DNA of 59,134 nucleotides from a bacterium (GTDB lineage Bacteria > Pseudomonadota > Alphaproteobacteria > Rickettsiales > RI-342): positions 1 to 59,134 of the forward strand of contig WGMV01000040.1 of the NCBI GenBank assembly GCA_016124905.1. Direction: 5' to 3'. Under the pieces are notes generated by a model, which was given only the letters and a program-made list of their open reading frames with translations, was not told the DNA's origin and ran no database searches. Positions 41,909 through 50,686 of the stretch are shown here, in pieces (the first letter of the stretch is position 1; each line of letters starts with the position of its first letter). The position numbers were made by a program, and so were the translations under genes.

Positions 41909-42670
41909 ATGGTTTCCGCCTTTAATGCATCAGATAGCCTGAAACCAGCCGTTGACTATATTATTAATGAACTTGGCATCAGCGACCATGGGGTTTCGAC
42001 CCTGCTCGGCAAGAATGCGCGCGTTGGATGTGAAGTAGCCCTGTTATTGACCGATTATAATGTGGAACAATGCCAGCGTGCCGCTGAAGCATATAACCAT
42101 CACATTGAGAATTCTCGTGCATATTCCATGGCCCGCCGCGAAGCGAATCTAGAGATTGCGCAAGCGCGTCTGAACGAGGCAGAACAGAGCGATCAGCCGA
42201 ATGATGAACTGGTTGCCGAATTAAGACAACGGGTTGTGAATCTGCAATACAGTATAGACAGCGAGAGAGAGAAGGCGACTTCAGGCTTTATTACGACCGA
42301 TTCAAAGCTCATTGCCGGTTATATTGAAGCTCTGGAGCCTGTAAAAGAACAGATTGCCGGTATGATCGGCGATGTGTCCGAGAATTTCCATGATTCGCCA
42401 CAACTGGTGGAAGGGGTTGCCCGCCTGATTACGGATTCCTTTGTTAAGGCAGAAGGTATTATTGCCGAAGAAGGCGCCTTAAATGACTATGTGATGGGCG
42501 ATGCCGCCATCATGCAATCTGAACTTACCACCCACATGCTCATAAACGGTGTCGATTACGATGCCGCAACCTTCATGGGCTCGATGATGTCTGGTCTGGT
42601 TGCCGTTGCTGAGGCCGAACAGTTTCGCGCGCGCGGGCTTGAGCAACACCTTATCCCTCACGGACTTTAG
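41909..42670 (+). CDS. Hypothetical coiled-coil protein, 253 aa
   Basis: Not recognised. A soluble acidic protein; residues 75-125 (ARREANLEIAQARLNEAEQ...LRQRVVNLQYSIDSEREKA) look like a coiled coil between helical flanks. No signal peptide. AAGGAG lies eight bases before ATG 41909, so translation is likely. The gene is visibly poorer in G+C than the neighbouring rlpA and pheT. It ends in a four-base convergent overlap with pheT. Confidence 0.7.
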   Translation: MVSAFNASDSLKPAVDYIINELGISDHGVSTLLGKNARVGCEVALLLTDYNVEQCQRAAEAYNHHIENSRAYSMARREANLEIAQARLNEAEQSDQPNDELVAELRQRVVNLQYSIDSEREKATSGFITTDSKLIAGYIEALEPVKEQIAGMIGDVSENFHDSPQLVEGVARLITDSFVKAEGIIAEEGALNDYVMGDAAIMQSELTTHMLINGVDYDAATFMGSMMSGLVAVAEAEQFRARGLEQHLIPHGL

Positions 42671-45102
42671 ACCGTAATCGCAATTCCCTTTTGCTTCACG
42701 AAGGCTTCCAGCGCGGGGCTCATGCGGCAGCCGGAGACACTGAGCGCAGCCTGGATGGCGGCTTTGCTTAAGCCGTCGATATCGGCATCGGTGAAGGTGG
42801 CGGTTTGCGGCTGGTAGGTGACGCGGAGCGCGATGGAGACTATGCCTTCGGCCTTTAAGGCGGCATCCTGATAGCAGGAAAGCACCGAGACATTCTTCAC
42901 ATGCTGCCTGTCTGATTTTTCCATGGCGGAAATCAAGAGGCCGGAGAGGCTGGTTTCGGGCATCAGGAAGGAATAGTCGCGCTGCACGGGCTGAAGGTCG
43001 TTGGTCCTGTAAGCCGGCTTGGTGCTGCTGGCGCGGCGCGGCGCGGGGATGGTGTCGAGCATGACCTCGAAGGCAACCACGCGCTGCTTGATGTCCAGCT
43101 GTTTCAGCGTGCCGGGGTGCAGTTCGCCGAAATAGGCGAGCACCTGCTTGCCGAGCGTGAGAGCACCGGCGCGGCCGGGATGGTACCAGGACGGGACATT
43201 GCGGGAAATCTGCAGGCTGGCGACCGGGGCGCCTGCGGCTTCCAGCACGGCCAGGGCATCGGCCTTGGCATCGAACAGGTCGGCCTCGCGCGCATCGGCA
43301 TGCGGGCTGGCATCCACGTAGGGGCCGGAGCGCACGCCGGTGGCCACCGTGCTTTGGCCTTCGGGCGAGGGGTTGGCGAAAATGAGGCCGACCTCGCACA
43401 GGCCGATATGGTCGAAGCCGCGCTCGATGTTGCGGCGGACCATGTCGAGCAGATTGGGCAGCAGGTTGGTCCGCATGGTGCCCAGCTCGCTGGAGATGGG
43501 GTTGAGCAGTTGCAGTTCCTTCTGCCCACCGCCGAAGAGTTCAGCCACCGGCTGATGAAGGAAGGAGAAGCTGTAGGCTTCCAGCAGGCCTCGCGTGGCA
43601 AGCGCATCGCGCGCCTTGGCGGCGCGCTCCAGCGGAAGCGGCAGGCCGGGTAGCGCGGTGACGGGCACGGGCGGCAGGTCGGTGGCGGGAATGTGTTGAT
43701 AACCGTGGATGCGGACGATTTCTTCCACCAGGTCGGCCTGGCCTTCCACATCGCGGCGCCAGGATGGCACGGTGACCTGCCATTCGCTGCTGCCCGAAAT
43801 GCTGAAGCCGAGTTTCTGCAGGATGGATTTGGCGGTGTCGGAATCCAGTTTCACGCCGCCGAGGGATTCGATCATTTCCGGGTTGAAGGCGATGACGCGG
43901 GCGCTGAAGGCGCTTTGGCCCGCATCGACGCGGGGAGCGGGTTCGCCGCCGCAGAGTTTGAGGATGAGGCTGGCGGCAATGGCTTCCGCACCCGGCAGGA
44001 AGGCGGGGTCCACGCCGCGTTCAAAGCGGTAGCGGGCGTCGCTGTCGATTTGTAACGATCGACCGCTGAGAGCGACCTGGGCGGGATCGAACCAGGCGAT
44101 TTCGAGGAAGACGTTTTTCGTGTCGTCCGTGCAGCCGCTGAGTTCGCCGCCGATGATGCCCGCGACGCCGACGGGGCCCTTGTCGTCGGCAATCACGCTG
44201 TGGGTTTCGTCGAGGGCGTATTCCCTGCCGTTGAGGGCAAGAAGCGTTTCGCCGGATTTGGCGGTGCGGGTGGTGAGGTTGCCGTTCAGCTTGTCCAGAT
44301 CATAGACATGCGCGGGGCGACCGAGATCGATGGAGAGGTAATTGGTAATGTCCACCAGCGCGGAGATGGGGCGCTGGCCGATGGCTTTCAGGCGGTTTTG
44401 CAGCCAGGCAGGGGACGGGCCGTTTTTCACGTTGAGGATGGCGCGGCCGAGGAACTGGCGGCAGGCATGGGAGCCGGGGGCGATGGTGACGCGGGCGCTG
44501 CTGGTTGCCTTGGCATCGATGGAAGGAATCTCCAGCGGCTTGAGCGTGCCGAGGCCGCTGGCGGCGAGGTCGCGCGCCACACCATGCACGCCGGTGCAGT
44601 CGCCACGGTTGGGGGTGAGGTTGATCTCGATGACGGCGTCGTCGAGGCCCGCCCATTCGGCGTAGTGCTTGCCGACGGGGGCATCGGCGGGGAGCTCGAT
44701 GATGCCTTCGCTTTCATCGGCCAGGCCGAGTTCTTCCTCGGAGCAGAGCATGCCGCAGCTTTCCACACCGCGGATTTTGGCTTTCTGAATGACCAGACCG
44801 CCATTGGGGATCACCGTGCCGATGGGGGCCATGACCACCTTCAGGCCCGCGCGCGCGTTGGCGGCGCCGCAGATGACCTGGTGTTCCTCGGTGCCGTCGA
44901 ACACGCGGCAGATTTGCAGCTTGGTGGCTTCCGGATGGCGGGTGGCTTCGCGGATTTCAGCAATCACGAAGGGCTTGAGGGCTGCGCCCTTGTCGTCGAG
45001 GCTTTCCACTTCCAGCCCGATGGCGGTGAGGCGGTCGCAGATCTCGTTCAGCGATGCCGTGGTATCGAGGTGGGATTTGAGCCAGGAGAGGGTGAATTTC
45101 AT
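42667..45102 (-). CDS. pheT: Phenylalanine--tRNA ligase beta subunit
   Basis: An 811-residue subunit with the N-terminal MKFTLSWLKSHLDT start, the tRNA-binding OB domain (FVIAEIREATRHPEATKLQICRVFDG), the B3/B4 editing region, the B5 region and the C-terminal anticodon-binding FDX domain ending SPALEAFVKQKGIAITV. It forms an alpha2-beta2 enzyme with PheS. Unusually, an unknown gene separates it from pheS. Confidence 0.97.
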   Translation of the reverse strand: MKFTLSWLKSHLDTTASLNEICDRLTAIGLEVESLDDKGAALKPFVIAEIREATRHPEATKLQICRVFDGTEEHQVICGAANARAGLKVVMAPIGTVIPNGGLVIQKAKIRGVESCGMLCSEEELGLADESEGIIELPADAPVGKHYAEWAGLDDAVIEINLTPNRGDCTGVHGVARDLAASGLGTLKPLEIPSIDAKATSSARVTIAPGSHACRQFLGRAILNVKNGPSPAWLQNRLKAIGQRPISALVDITNYLSIDLGRPAHVYDLDKLNGNLTTRTAKSGETLLALNGREYALDETHSVIADDKGPVGVAGIIGGELSGCTDDTKNVFLEIAWFDPAQVALSGRSLQIDSDARYRFERGVDPAFLPGAEAIAASLILKLCGGEPAPRVDAGQSAFSARVIAFNPEMIESLGGVKLDSDTAKSILQKLGFSISGSSEWQVTVPSWRRDVEGQADLVEEIVRIHGYQHIPATDLPPVPVTALPGLPLPLERAAKARDALATRGLLEAYSFSFLHQPVAELFGGGQKELQLLNPISSELGTMRTNLLPNLLDMVRRNIERGFDHIGLCEVGLIFANPSPEGQSTVATGVRSGPYVDASPHADAREADLFDAKADALAVLEAAGAPVASLQISRNVPSWYHPGRAGALTLGKQVLAYFGELHPGTLKQLDIKQRVVAFEVMLDTIPAPRRASSTKPAYRTNDLQPVQRDYSFLMPETSLSGLLISAMEKSDRQHVKNVSVLSCYQDAALKAEGIVSIALRVTYQPQTATFTDADIDGLSKAAIQAALSVSGCRMSPALEAFVKQKGIAITV

Positions 45103-45111
45103 AACAAGCCT

Positions 45112-45810
45112 TTAGTTTAATATTCGCATGCCGGCGCGTTCAACCGAGCCATTCAGTGTCATCAACAGCCCTGCATCATTGCGCAAGGTTGCCTGATTCA
45201 TGGCGCGCTCTTTTTCCGCTTCGTCAACAAAGCCCGCCTGCACCAAACCGGAAAGGAGCGCATCCACCACGATCCCCAATGCCTCCGCGCCCGTGCTTTG
45301 CTGGTATGGGGATGTCAGCACCTGTTTATCAGCTTCCCCACAGGGAATCTCAATCCACAGCGTTGTGGAGGACCCGATGCCGCCAGCCGTGTCATTCCTG
45401 CCGACACCGCCGCAATAGGCCAGGTTCATGCTCGGGGCCTTTGCAGCGGCATCAAACAGGGGGGCGATGTTTATGTGGATCATGTGCATGAGGGGCATCA
45501 GGCGCTTTGCAAAAAGCGGGTCGGTGATTTTTCCATCCTCCGCGCATTTTCGCATCTTGCCCAAATAGGCCATCAGCCCGTCGCCCGGCATCAGCAACCC
45601 CGCGGAATCATTCTCCGTGGCGATGCTGTTGAGGCATTCCACATCCTCCGCGTTCAGATCATAGTGGCTGTGCAGCTCAAAAATCACGGTGGCATGCTCG
45701 CCCTCAAACGGATTGGCGCGCGTGTAATGCGCGGACACGCGAAAGCTTGCCTGTTCCGTACCGGGGCAGGCTTTTTTGATCTCAAAAAGCTGGAAGACCG
45801 TTTTGTCCAT
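45112..45810 (-). CDS. Hypothetical protein, 232 aa, inserted between pheS and pheT
   Basis: Not recognised. A soluble protein, no signal peptide, starting MDKTVFQLFEIKKACPGTEQASFRVSAHY. It includes a Gly-rich stretch (AYCGGVGRNDTAGGIGSSTTLWIEIP) and a helical C-terminus. It starts four bases after the pheS stop and ends nine bases before the pheT start, so it must be expressed with them. pheS and pheT are normally adjacent, which marks this as a lineage-specific insertion. Domain similarity to the other unknown genes of the window was not found by eye. Confidence 0.7.
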   Translation of the reverse strand: MDKTVFQLFEIKKACPGTEQASFRVSAHYTRANPFEGEHATVIFELHSHYDLNAEDVECLNSIATENDSAGLLMPGDGLMAYLGKMRKCAEDGKITDPLFAKRLMPLMHMIHINIAPLFDAAAKAPSMNLAYCGGVGRNDTAGGIGSSTTLWIEIPCGEADKQVLTSPYQQSTGAEALGIVVDALLSGLVQAGFVDEAEKERAMNQATLRNDAGLLMTLNGSVERAGMRILN

Positions 45811-45814
45811 CGTG

Positions 45815-46894
45815 TCAGCTCAGCGGAGAAAAGCCGTAATGCTGGAGCCAGCGGAGATCGCCTTCGAAGAAGAGGCGGAGGTCGGCCATGCCGTATTTGA
45901 GCATGGCGAGGCGCTCCACGCCCATGCCGAAGGCGAAGCCGCTGTAGTCGGCGGGGTCGATGCCGCCGTTCTTCAGGACTACTGGATGAATCATGCCGCA
46001 GCCGAGGATTTCCAGCCAGTCGGTGCCCTTGCCGACATCGACGCCATCGGGGCCGCGCTTGCAGCCGATATCAACTTCGGCGGAAGGTTCGGTGAAGGGG
46101 AAGAAACTCGGGCGGAAACGGAGCGGCACGGTCTCCAGGCCGAAAAAGCGCTTCAGGAAGCCCTCCAGGCAGCCCTTGAGGTGGCCCATGTGGATGCCCT
46201 TGTCGATGACGATGCCCTCCACCTGGTGGAACATGGGAGTGTGGGTGGCGTCGCTATCCGCCCGGTAGGTGTTGCCGGGGGCGATGATGCGAATGGGCGG
46301 CTGGCCGGCCTGCATGGCGCGGATCTGCACCGGGGAGGTGTGGGTGCGCAGCACGGGACGGTTGCCCTCCTCGCCCTGCAGGTAGAAGGTGTCGTGCATC
46401 TGGCGGGCGGGGTGTTCCGGCGGGATGTTGAGGGCGGTGAAATTGTACCAGTCCGTCTCGATATCCGGGCCGAGCGCCACGGCGAAACCCATATCGGCGA
46501 AGATTTCCTGGATCTCGGTCATCACCTTGCTGATGGGGTGGATGGCGCCTTTGGCCTCCGGCCGCACGGCAAGCGAGATGTCGGCGATCTCGGTTTTCAG
46601 GCGGGCTTCCATCTCGCTGGCTTCCAGCGCCTGCTTGCGGGTGGCGAGGGCTTCTTCCACGGCCTGTTTTGCGGCATTGATGGAGGCACCGAATGTCTTG
46701 CGCTCTTCCGGCGGCATGCGGCCAAGCTGGCCCATGGCAAGCGAGAGGCTGCCCTTTTTGCCGAGCACGGCGACGCGTACCTGCTCCAGCGCATCAAGGC
46801 TGGCGGCGAATTGCACCTGGGAAAGGGCTTCCTGTTTCAGGCTTTCGGCATCGGGGGCGGAGTCAATGGGCATGGCGGCTGCGGCGTTGGACAT
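45815..46894 (-). CDS. pheS: Phenylalanine--tRNA ligase alpha subunit
   Basis: A 359-residue class II synthetase subunit. The N-terminal coiled coil is followed by the catalytic core with [40 protein letters not shown] (motif 2 region) and [17 protein letters not shown] (motif 3). ATG 46894 ([12 protein letters not shown]) is preferred; the frame continues to 46921. It is first gene of the pheS-unknown-pheT unit and divergent from the unknown gene at 47031. Confidence 0.96.
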   Translation of the reverse strand: MSNAAAAMPIDSAPDAESLKQEALSQVQFAASLDALEQVRVAVLGKKGSLSLAMGQLGRMPPEERKTFGASINAAKQAVEEALATRKQALEASEMEARLKTEIADISLAVRPEAKGAIHPISKVMTEIQEIFADMGFAVALGPDIETDWYNFTALNIPPEHPARQMHDTFYLQGEEGNRPVLRTHTSPVQIRAMQAGQPPIRIIAPGNTYRADSDATHTPMFHQVEGIVIDKGIHMGHLKGCLEGFLKRFFGLETVPLRFRPSFFPFTEPSAEVDIGCKRGPDGVDVGKGTDWLEILGCGMIHPVVLKNGGIDPADYSGFAFGMGVERLAMLKYGMADLRLFFEGDLRWLQHYGFSPLS

Positions 46895-47030
46895 AAAGGG
46901 TTCCGTAAAAGTGCGAGCCACAGGGATTAACGTATTTACGCATTGTTTTCCATTGTTTTGTCACCAAAGGCATTTGTCACGCCTGCGTAATAAAACACGG
47001 ATAAAAGCACTGAGAAACCGAGAGAATCCC

Positions 47031-47600
47031 GTGGACCACGAAGCCGCATTATTGAAACTGATGCACCAGAGTGCCGCCATCACCTATCAGATGGGACAAA
47101 TCCACCATGCCGTGCATGCCCTGTCGGCTGCGCTTTTCCATTTTCACAGCGACTGGTCCAGCAAAGGCGAGACCCCCGATCTTTCGGAGTTGGCCGCTCT
47201 TAATCACGCCATCGATAATCCTTGCTTGAAATTGATCGATTACGCACAGGATTTCCTCATCAGCGACGACCCTTTGTATGGGGTTTTCGGAAGCATCGGC
47301 AAAATTGATGGGGCTGATGATATGGAGCAGGTGATAAAAAGCATCCACGAGGATTTTTCCATGCGCTATCGTTATGCGGGCGCGTTGATGAAACAGGTTC
47401 AGGAACGCCTGGAATCCATCGTTACCATCATGCGCAACCACCCGGAAGCCATCGCCGCCTACAACCAGACGCATGCGCATACGCTGATCGATGTTTCATC
47501 GATCGAATATTACCTTCAGAGCTATGCGTTTGAGGGAGTGATCATAAACCTGGCCGGCGCCGAGGCCCATGCGCGTGAATTGTTTGCTCCACAGGCATAA
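47031..47600 (+). CDS. Hypothetical protein, 189 aa
   Basis: Not recognised. A soluble, mostly helical protein (MDHEAALLKLMHQSAAITYQMGQIHHAVHALSAAL start, His-rich). The start is GTG 47031 with GAGAGAA upstream; a shorter form from ATG 47061 is possible. Two TGTCAC hexamers (46959-46964 and 46975-46980) lie in the 136-base gap to pheS, the second exactly 50 bases before the start codon. Confidence 0.6.
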   Translation: MDHEAALLKLMHQSAAITYQMGQIHHAVHALSAALFHFHSDWSSKGETPDLSELAALNHAIDNPCLKLIDYAQDFLISDDPLYGVFGSIGKIDGADDMEQVIKSIHEDFSMRYRYAGALMKQVQERLESIVTIMRNHPEAIAAYNQTHAHTLIDVSSIEYYLQSYAFEGVIINLAGAEAHARELFAPQA

Positions 47601-47658
47601 CTCGTTCGGGCATTGATTTTTCTTTTCTCTATCCTCCGCAGGATTATGATAACCGCCC

Positions 47659-48204
47659 ATGTGGAACACACACAAACGGTTGCAATCCATCCGTCAATGG
47701 CCGGCGCGGCATGTGCTGCGGGCCTTGGGCGTGGTTTCGCTCGGGGCATTGCTGGCGGCCTATGTGCTGCAATATGGCTTTGGGTTTGCCCCGTGCGCCA
47801 TGTGTTTGAAAGAGCGCATTCCCTATGCCGTGGCGGGCATTGCCGCGCTTCTGGGCAGCTGCGCCACCGCGCAGCCGGGCGTGCGGCGCGCGGCGCTGGC
47901 GGCCATTGCGCTCAGCATGTGGGTGGGCGTGGGGCTGGCGGCCTACCATGTGGGCATTGAGATGGGGTGGATTACCGAAAGCGGCTGCGTGGCGCAAAGC
48001 GGCGATACCAGCTCGCTGGAGGCAATGAGGGCCGCCATTATGGCCGCGCCGCTGGTTTCGTGCGATCAGCCGACGGCGGTGTTCTTCGGCTGGTCGCTGG
48101 CGAGCTGGAACGCGGTGTTCGTGCTGGTGATGGCCTTCTGGGCGACGGCGGCATTGCGGGGCTTCTGGAACCGTACCGACAGCATGAACAGGACGTTTTA
48201 TTGA
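47659..48204 (+). CDS. dsbB: Disulfide bond formation protein B
   Basis: A 181-residue inner-membrane protein with four hydrophobic segments. The quinone-linked cysteine pair is CAMC (Cys46, Cys49), and the loop pair is Cys110 and Cys135. It reoxidises DsbA, passing electrons to ubiquinone. The TGA stop overlaps the coq7 ATG by one base (TGATG), so a quinone-using and a quinone-making protein are coupled. Confidence 0.9.
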   Translation: MWNTHKRLQSIRQWPARHVLRALGVVSLGALLAAYVLQYGFGFAPCAMCLKERIPYAVAGIAALLGSCATAQPGVRRAALAAIALSMWVGVGLAAYHVGIEMGWITESGCVAQSGDTSSLEAMRAAIMAAPLVSCDQPTAVFFGWSLASWNAVFVLVMAFWATAALRGFWNRTDSMNRTFY

Positions 48205-48767
48205 TGAGCCAACTCCCCCCACAGCCCGGCGATGCCGATGGCAAGGAATACCTGCACCGGATGATGCGCGTCAACCAGGCAGGGGAATATGGCGCGGTGC
48301 GGATTTACAAGGGCCAGCTGGCGGCGCTGCGGCGGCGGAAAGACCCGGAAAGCCGCAAGGCGGTGAAGCTGATTGAGCAAATGCTGGAACAGGAACGCAT
48401 GCATCTGGATTATTTCAACAAGGCCCTGCCCGCGCAGCGCATCCGCCCCACCGCCTTGCAGCCCCTGTGGCATGTGGGCGGGTTTTTGCTGGGCGCGGCC
48501 ACGGCAGCGCTTGGGCCCAAGGCAGCGATGGCCTGCACGGTGGCGGTGGAAGAGGTGATCGGCCAGCATTATGGCGAGCAGCTGGAAAAAATGGACGCCG
48601 CCAGCCCTGAGCTGAAACAGCAGCTGGCGAAGTTTCAGGCCGACGAGCTGGAGCATCATGACACGGGGCTGGAGGAAGGGGCGCAGGGGGCCGTTGCTTA
48701 CCCTGTGTTGCATGGGGTTGTGAGCGCCATTACCAACCTGGCGATACGCGCCAGTCGCCGCCTGTAA
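48204..48767 (+). CDS. coq7: Demethoxyubiquinone hydroxylase
   Basis: A 187-residue di-iron carboxylate protein of the Coq7 family. Metal ligands appear in NQAGEYGAVRIY, EQERMHLDYF, VEEVIGQHY and DELEHHDTGLEEGA, the duplicated E...ExxH pattern. It catalyses the 6-hydroxylation step of ubiquinone synthesis at the inner membrane. Together with the UbiH-like hydroxylase and UbiK, three ubiquinone functions lie in this window. The start is coupled to the dsbB stop. Confidence 0.95.
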   Translation: MSQLPPQPGDADGKEYLHRMMRVNQAGEYGAVRIYKGQLAALRRRKDPESRKAVKLIEQMLEQERMHLDYFNKALPAQRIRPTALQPLWHVGGFLLGAATAALGPKAAMACTVAVEEVIGQHYGEQLEKMDAASPELKQQLAKFQADELEHHDTGLEEGAQGAVAYPVLHGVVSAITNLAIRASRRL

Positions 48768-48769
48768 TT

Positions 48770-48784
48770 CACATATTATATGTG
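48770..48784. promoter_or_regulatory. Short perfect palindrome after coq7
   Basis: CACATA-TTA-TATGTG, directly after the coq7 stop. It could be a weak terminator hairpin or an operator for the methyltransferase gene downstream. No T run follows at once. Confidence 0.25.
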
Positions 48785-48858
48785 TATTAATTTCTATTAA
48801 CCGATTTTGATTGTTTTTTTATCCGAAAAGGCGCAGAGAGGCTGCATAGGAGATGCAT

Positions 48859-49659
48859 ATGGCCTCGCACGATACCACGCTTTTCGACCCCAAAGAGATT
48901 TTCGGCCGCCAAGTGGCGCATTATCAAAAAGGCCGGGTGATGCTGGAAACGCCGGAGGTGGGACGCTGGCTGGCGCATATGAAGGTGCCGCCGGATTCCG
49001 CCGTGGCGGACGTGGCCGCCGGCACGGGCAACCTGACGGTGCCACTGGCGAAGCTGGGCTATCAGGTGACGGCGATTGAACCGAACGATGCCATGCGCGG
49101 CGCATTGGCAGACCGGTTGCAGGTGGAAGGCATCACGACGGTTGCCATTAAGCCCGGTACGGCGGAAAAGCTGCCACTGGAAGACCAGAGCGTGCACCTG
49201 ATCGGGGTGGCGAACGCGCTGCACTGGTTTGACCCCGCCAAGGCCAAGCCGGAAATGCGACGCGCGCTGGCCCCGAGCGGATGGCTGCTCGGGCTTTCCT
49301 CCATCATTTCGCCCGATGCGGAGATCACCCAAAAGCTGCATGCGGTGCTGACGAAGGAATGCCCTGACTATTCCGAAGCGCCGACGCAATTCGCCTCCAC
49401 CCGGCAAAGCCATGTGGACCGCTATATCGAGGCCTATATCACGCCGAGCTTTTATGAGAAAAACCAGCCGGTGATCCATTTCTCCTTCGAGCGGTTCATT
49501 GCCTATCTGGCATCCATTTCCAGCCTGGCAGACTGGATGAGCGGCCCGACCAGCCGGGATGCGGCCCTGGCCAGCATGGAGAGATTCTTCCATCAGCATG
49601 AGGAGGATGGGGAGATTCCCTTGACCTGGGACATGGTGGTGGCCGCAGGAGAGCTGTAA
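48859..49659 (+). CDS. Class I SAM-dependent methyltransferase
   Basis: A 266-residue protein with the motif VADVAAGTGNLTVPLAKLGYQVTAIEPNDAM (SAM-binding motif I and acidic loop), GTAEKLPLEDQSVHLIGVANALHWFD and MRRALAPSGWLLG, typical of the Methyltransf_11/25 type. The substrate is unknown. ATG 48859 has AGGAG six bases upstream; ATG 48853 would overlap that site. Confidence 0.87.
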   Translation: MASHDTTLFDPKEIFGRQVAHYQKGRVMLETPEVGRWLAHMKVPPDSAVADVAAGTGNLTVPLAKLGYQVTAIEPNDAMRGALADRLQVEGITTVAIKPGTAEKLPLEDQSVHLIGVANALHWFDPAKAKPEMRRALAPSGWLLGLSSIISPDAEITQKLHAVLTKECPDYSEAPTQFASTRQSHVDRYIEAYITPSFYEKNQPVIHFSFERFIAYLASISSLADWMSGPTSRDAALASMERFFHQHEEDGEIPLTWDMVVAAGEL

Positions 49660-49729
49660 AAAGAACGTTTTCGCAAAAGCTTAACAAAGCGATGGTAGAA
49701 CTCGGGATGTTATTCATCACGGGTTTTGC

Positions 49730-50683
49730 ATGTTCGACTATCAGGCATTCAGCGCACCGGGCGCGCGTCAGGTACCCCTTTCCGATCAGGTAACCGCTAT
49801 TACCGTGGCGGAGGGCCAGAATGGCGCAAATTACATCAATTTCAGCGCGAAACACCCCATCGGCGGAAGGCCCATGGTCTCCGGCTGGAAAGCCCATGTG
49901 TCCGTTCATCCGGACGATATGGAAGCGGCGCTTAACCTGGCTGTTCCGTTGATTTTGAAATATGGCCTCAATGCCAAGGCCGTGAGGGTCGGCACTCTGG
50001 AAGAAATCTCCGACCCCGACCAGACATGGCAGGCCGGCAAACATTTCACCTTCTATGAGAATCAATCCCTGAATGATGAAGGAATCCGCCCCAAGGTTTC
50101 TTTCATTCAGTTTCTGACGGAGTTGGAGCATGCATTCAAAGAGCATGGCATCCGTCGCTGGGAGCCGAGCCCCAACCCCATGAACACCCTCAGGTATGGC
50201 AATGTCATCGCCGGGCAGGCCAATGAGCTCTACACATCCTTTAAAGACGGATATGCGCTGTTTGACAGGCCGGTTGGAACCTATACCGCCATTCGCTATG
50301 ACGGCGCAGGGGTTTATGGCCAGCGTTACGCGGATATGGACGAGCTTCTGGTTCGCTATCGCGCAGGATTTGCCTATGATTCCCTTTACAACCCCGATAA
50401 TGCGGGGCCGCATTGCGCGTTTGATATCTTCGGCCTGAAACAGGCAGGCATTCCCATCCGGCTGGATGCGCTGGAGGAAATCACCCAGTTTGCCCGCACG
50501 CTTTTACGCACAGGCGCGGACGAGACCGTTGCGAATATGGCCAAAGAGGAAACATGCCGCATCCTGAGCCAGAGCTACGGGCGGGATGTTGATACATCTC
50601 TCATCGGTGAAATGCTGGCCATGTGGCAGCGGTTCACCGGCCTCAGCAATGTTGAGCAATCCGCCGTTTCCCGAATGCTTTGA
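49730..50683 (+). CDS. Hypothetical protein with OspF/SpvC-like phosphothreonine-lyase motifs, 317 aa
   Basis: No confident family, but residues 52-145 resemble the OspF/SpvC/HopAI1 phosphothreonine lyases. GWKAHVSV (Lys54, His56) matches DKFHISV of SpvC (Lys104, His106); Lys83 fits SpvC Lys136; HFTFY (Tyr109) fits QFTLY (Tyr158); FLTELEHAFKEHGI matches the following helix. Spacings are 29 and 53 residues against 32 and 52. The Arg equivalent to SpvC Arg148 is not obvious. The C-terminal 150 residues are unassigned. Such enzymes remove phosphate from phosphothreonine by beta-elimination and are known as type III effectors and as parts of lanthipeptide synthetases. No signal peptide; monocistronic and convergent with holA. 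Confidence 0.6.
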   Translation: MFDYQAFSAPGARQVPLSDQVTAITVAEGQNGANYINFSAKHPIGGRPMVSGWKAHVSVHPDDMEAALNLAVPLILKYGLNAKAVRVGTLEEISDPDQTWQAGKHFTFYENQSLNDEGIRPKVSFIQFLTELEHAFKEHGIRRWEPSPNPMNTLRYGNVIAGQANELYTSFKDGYALFDRPVGTYTAIRYDGAGVYGQRYADMDELLVRYRAGFAYDSLYNPDNAGPHCAFDIFGLKQAGIPIRLDALEEITQFARTLLRTGADETVANMAKEETCRILSQSYGRDVDTSLIGEMLAMWQRFTGLSNVEQSAVSRML

Positions 50684-50686
50684 CCG

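Noticed and set aside
45776-46930. Plus-strand frame of 384 codons opposite pheS
   Set aside because: Antisense shadow caused by high G+C codon bias; pheS motifs are unambiguous.
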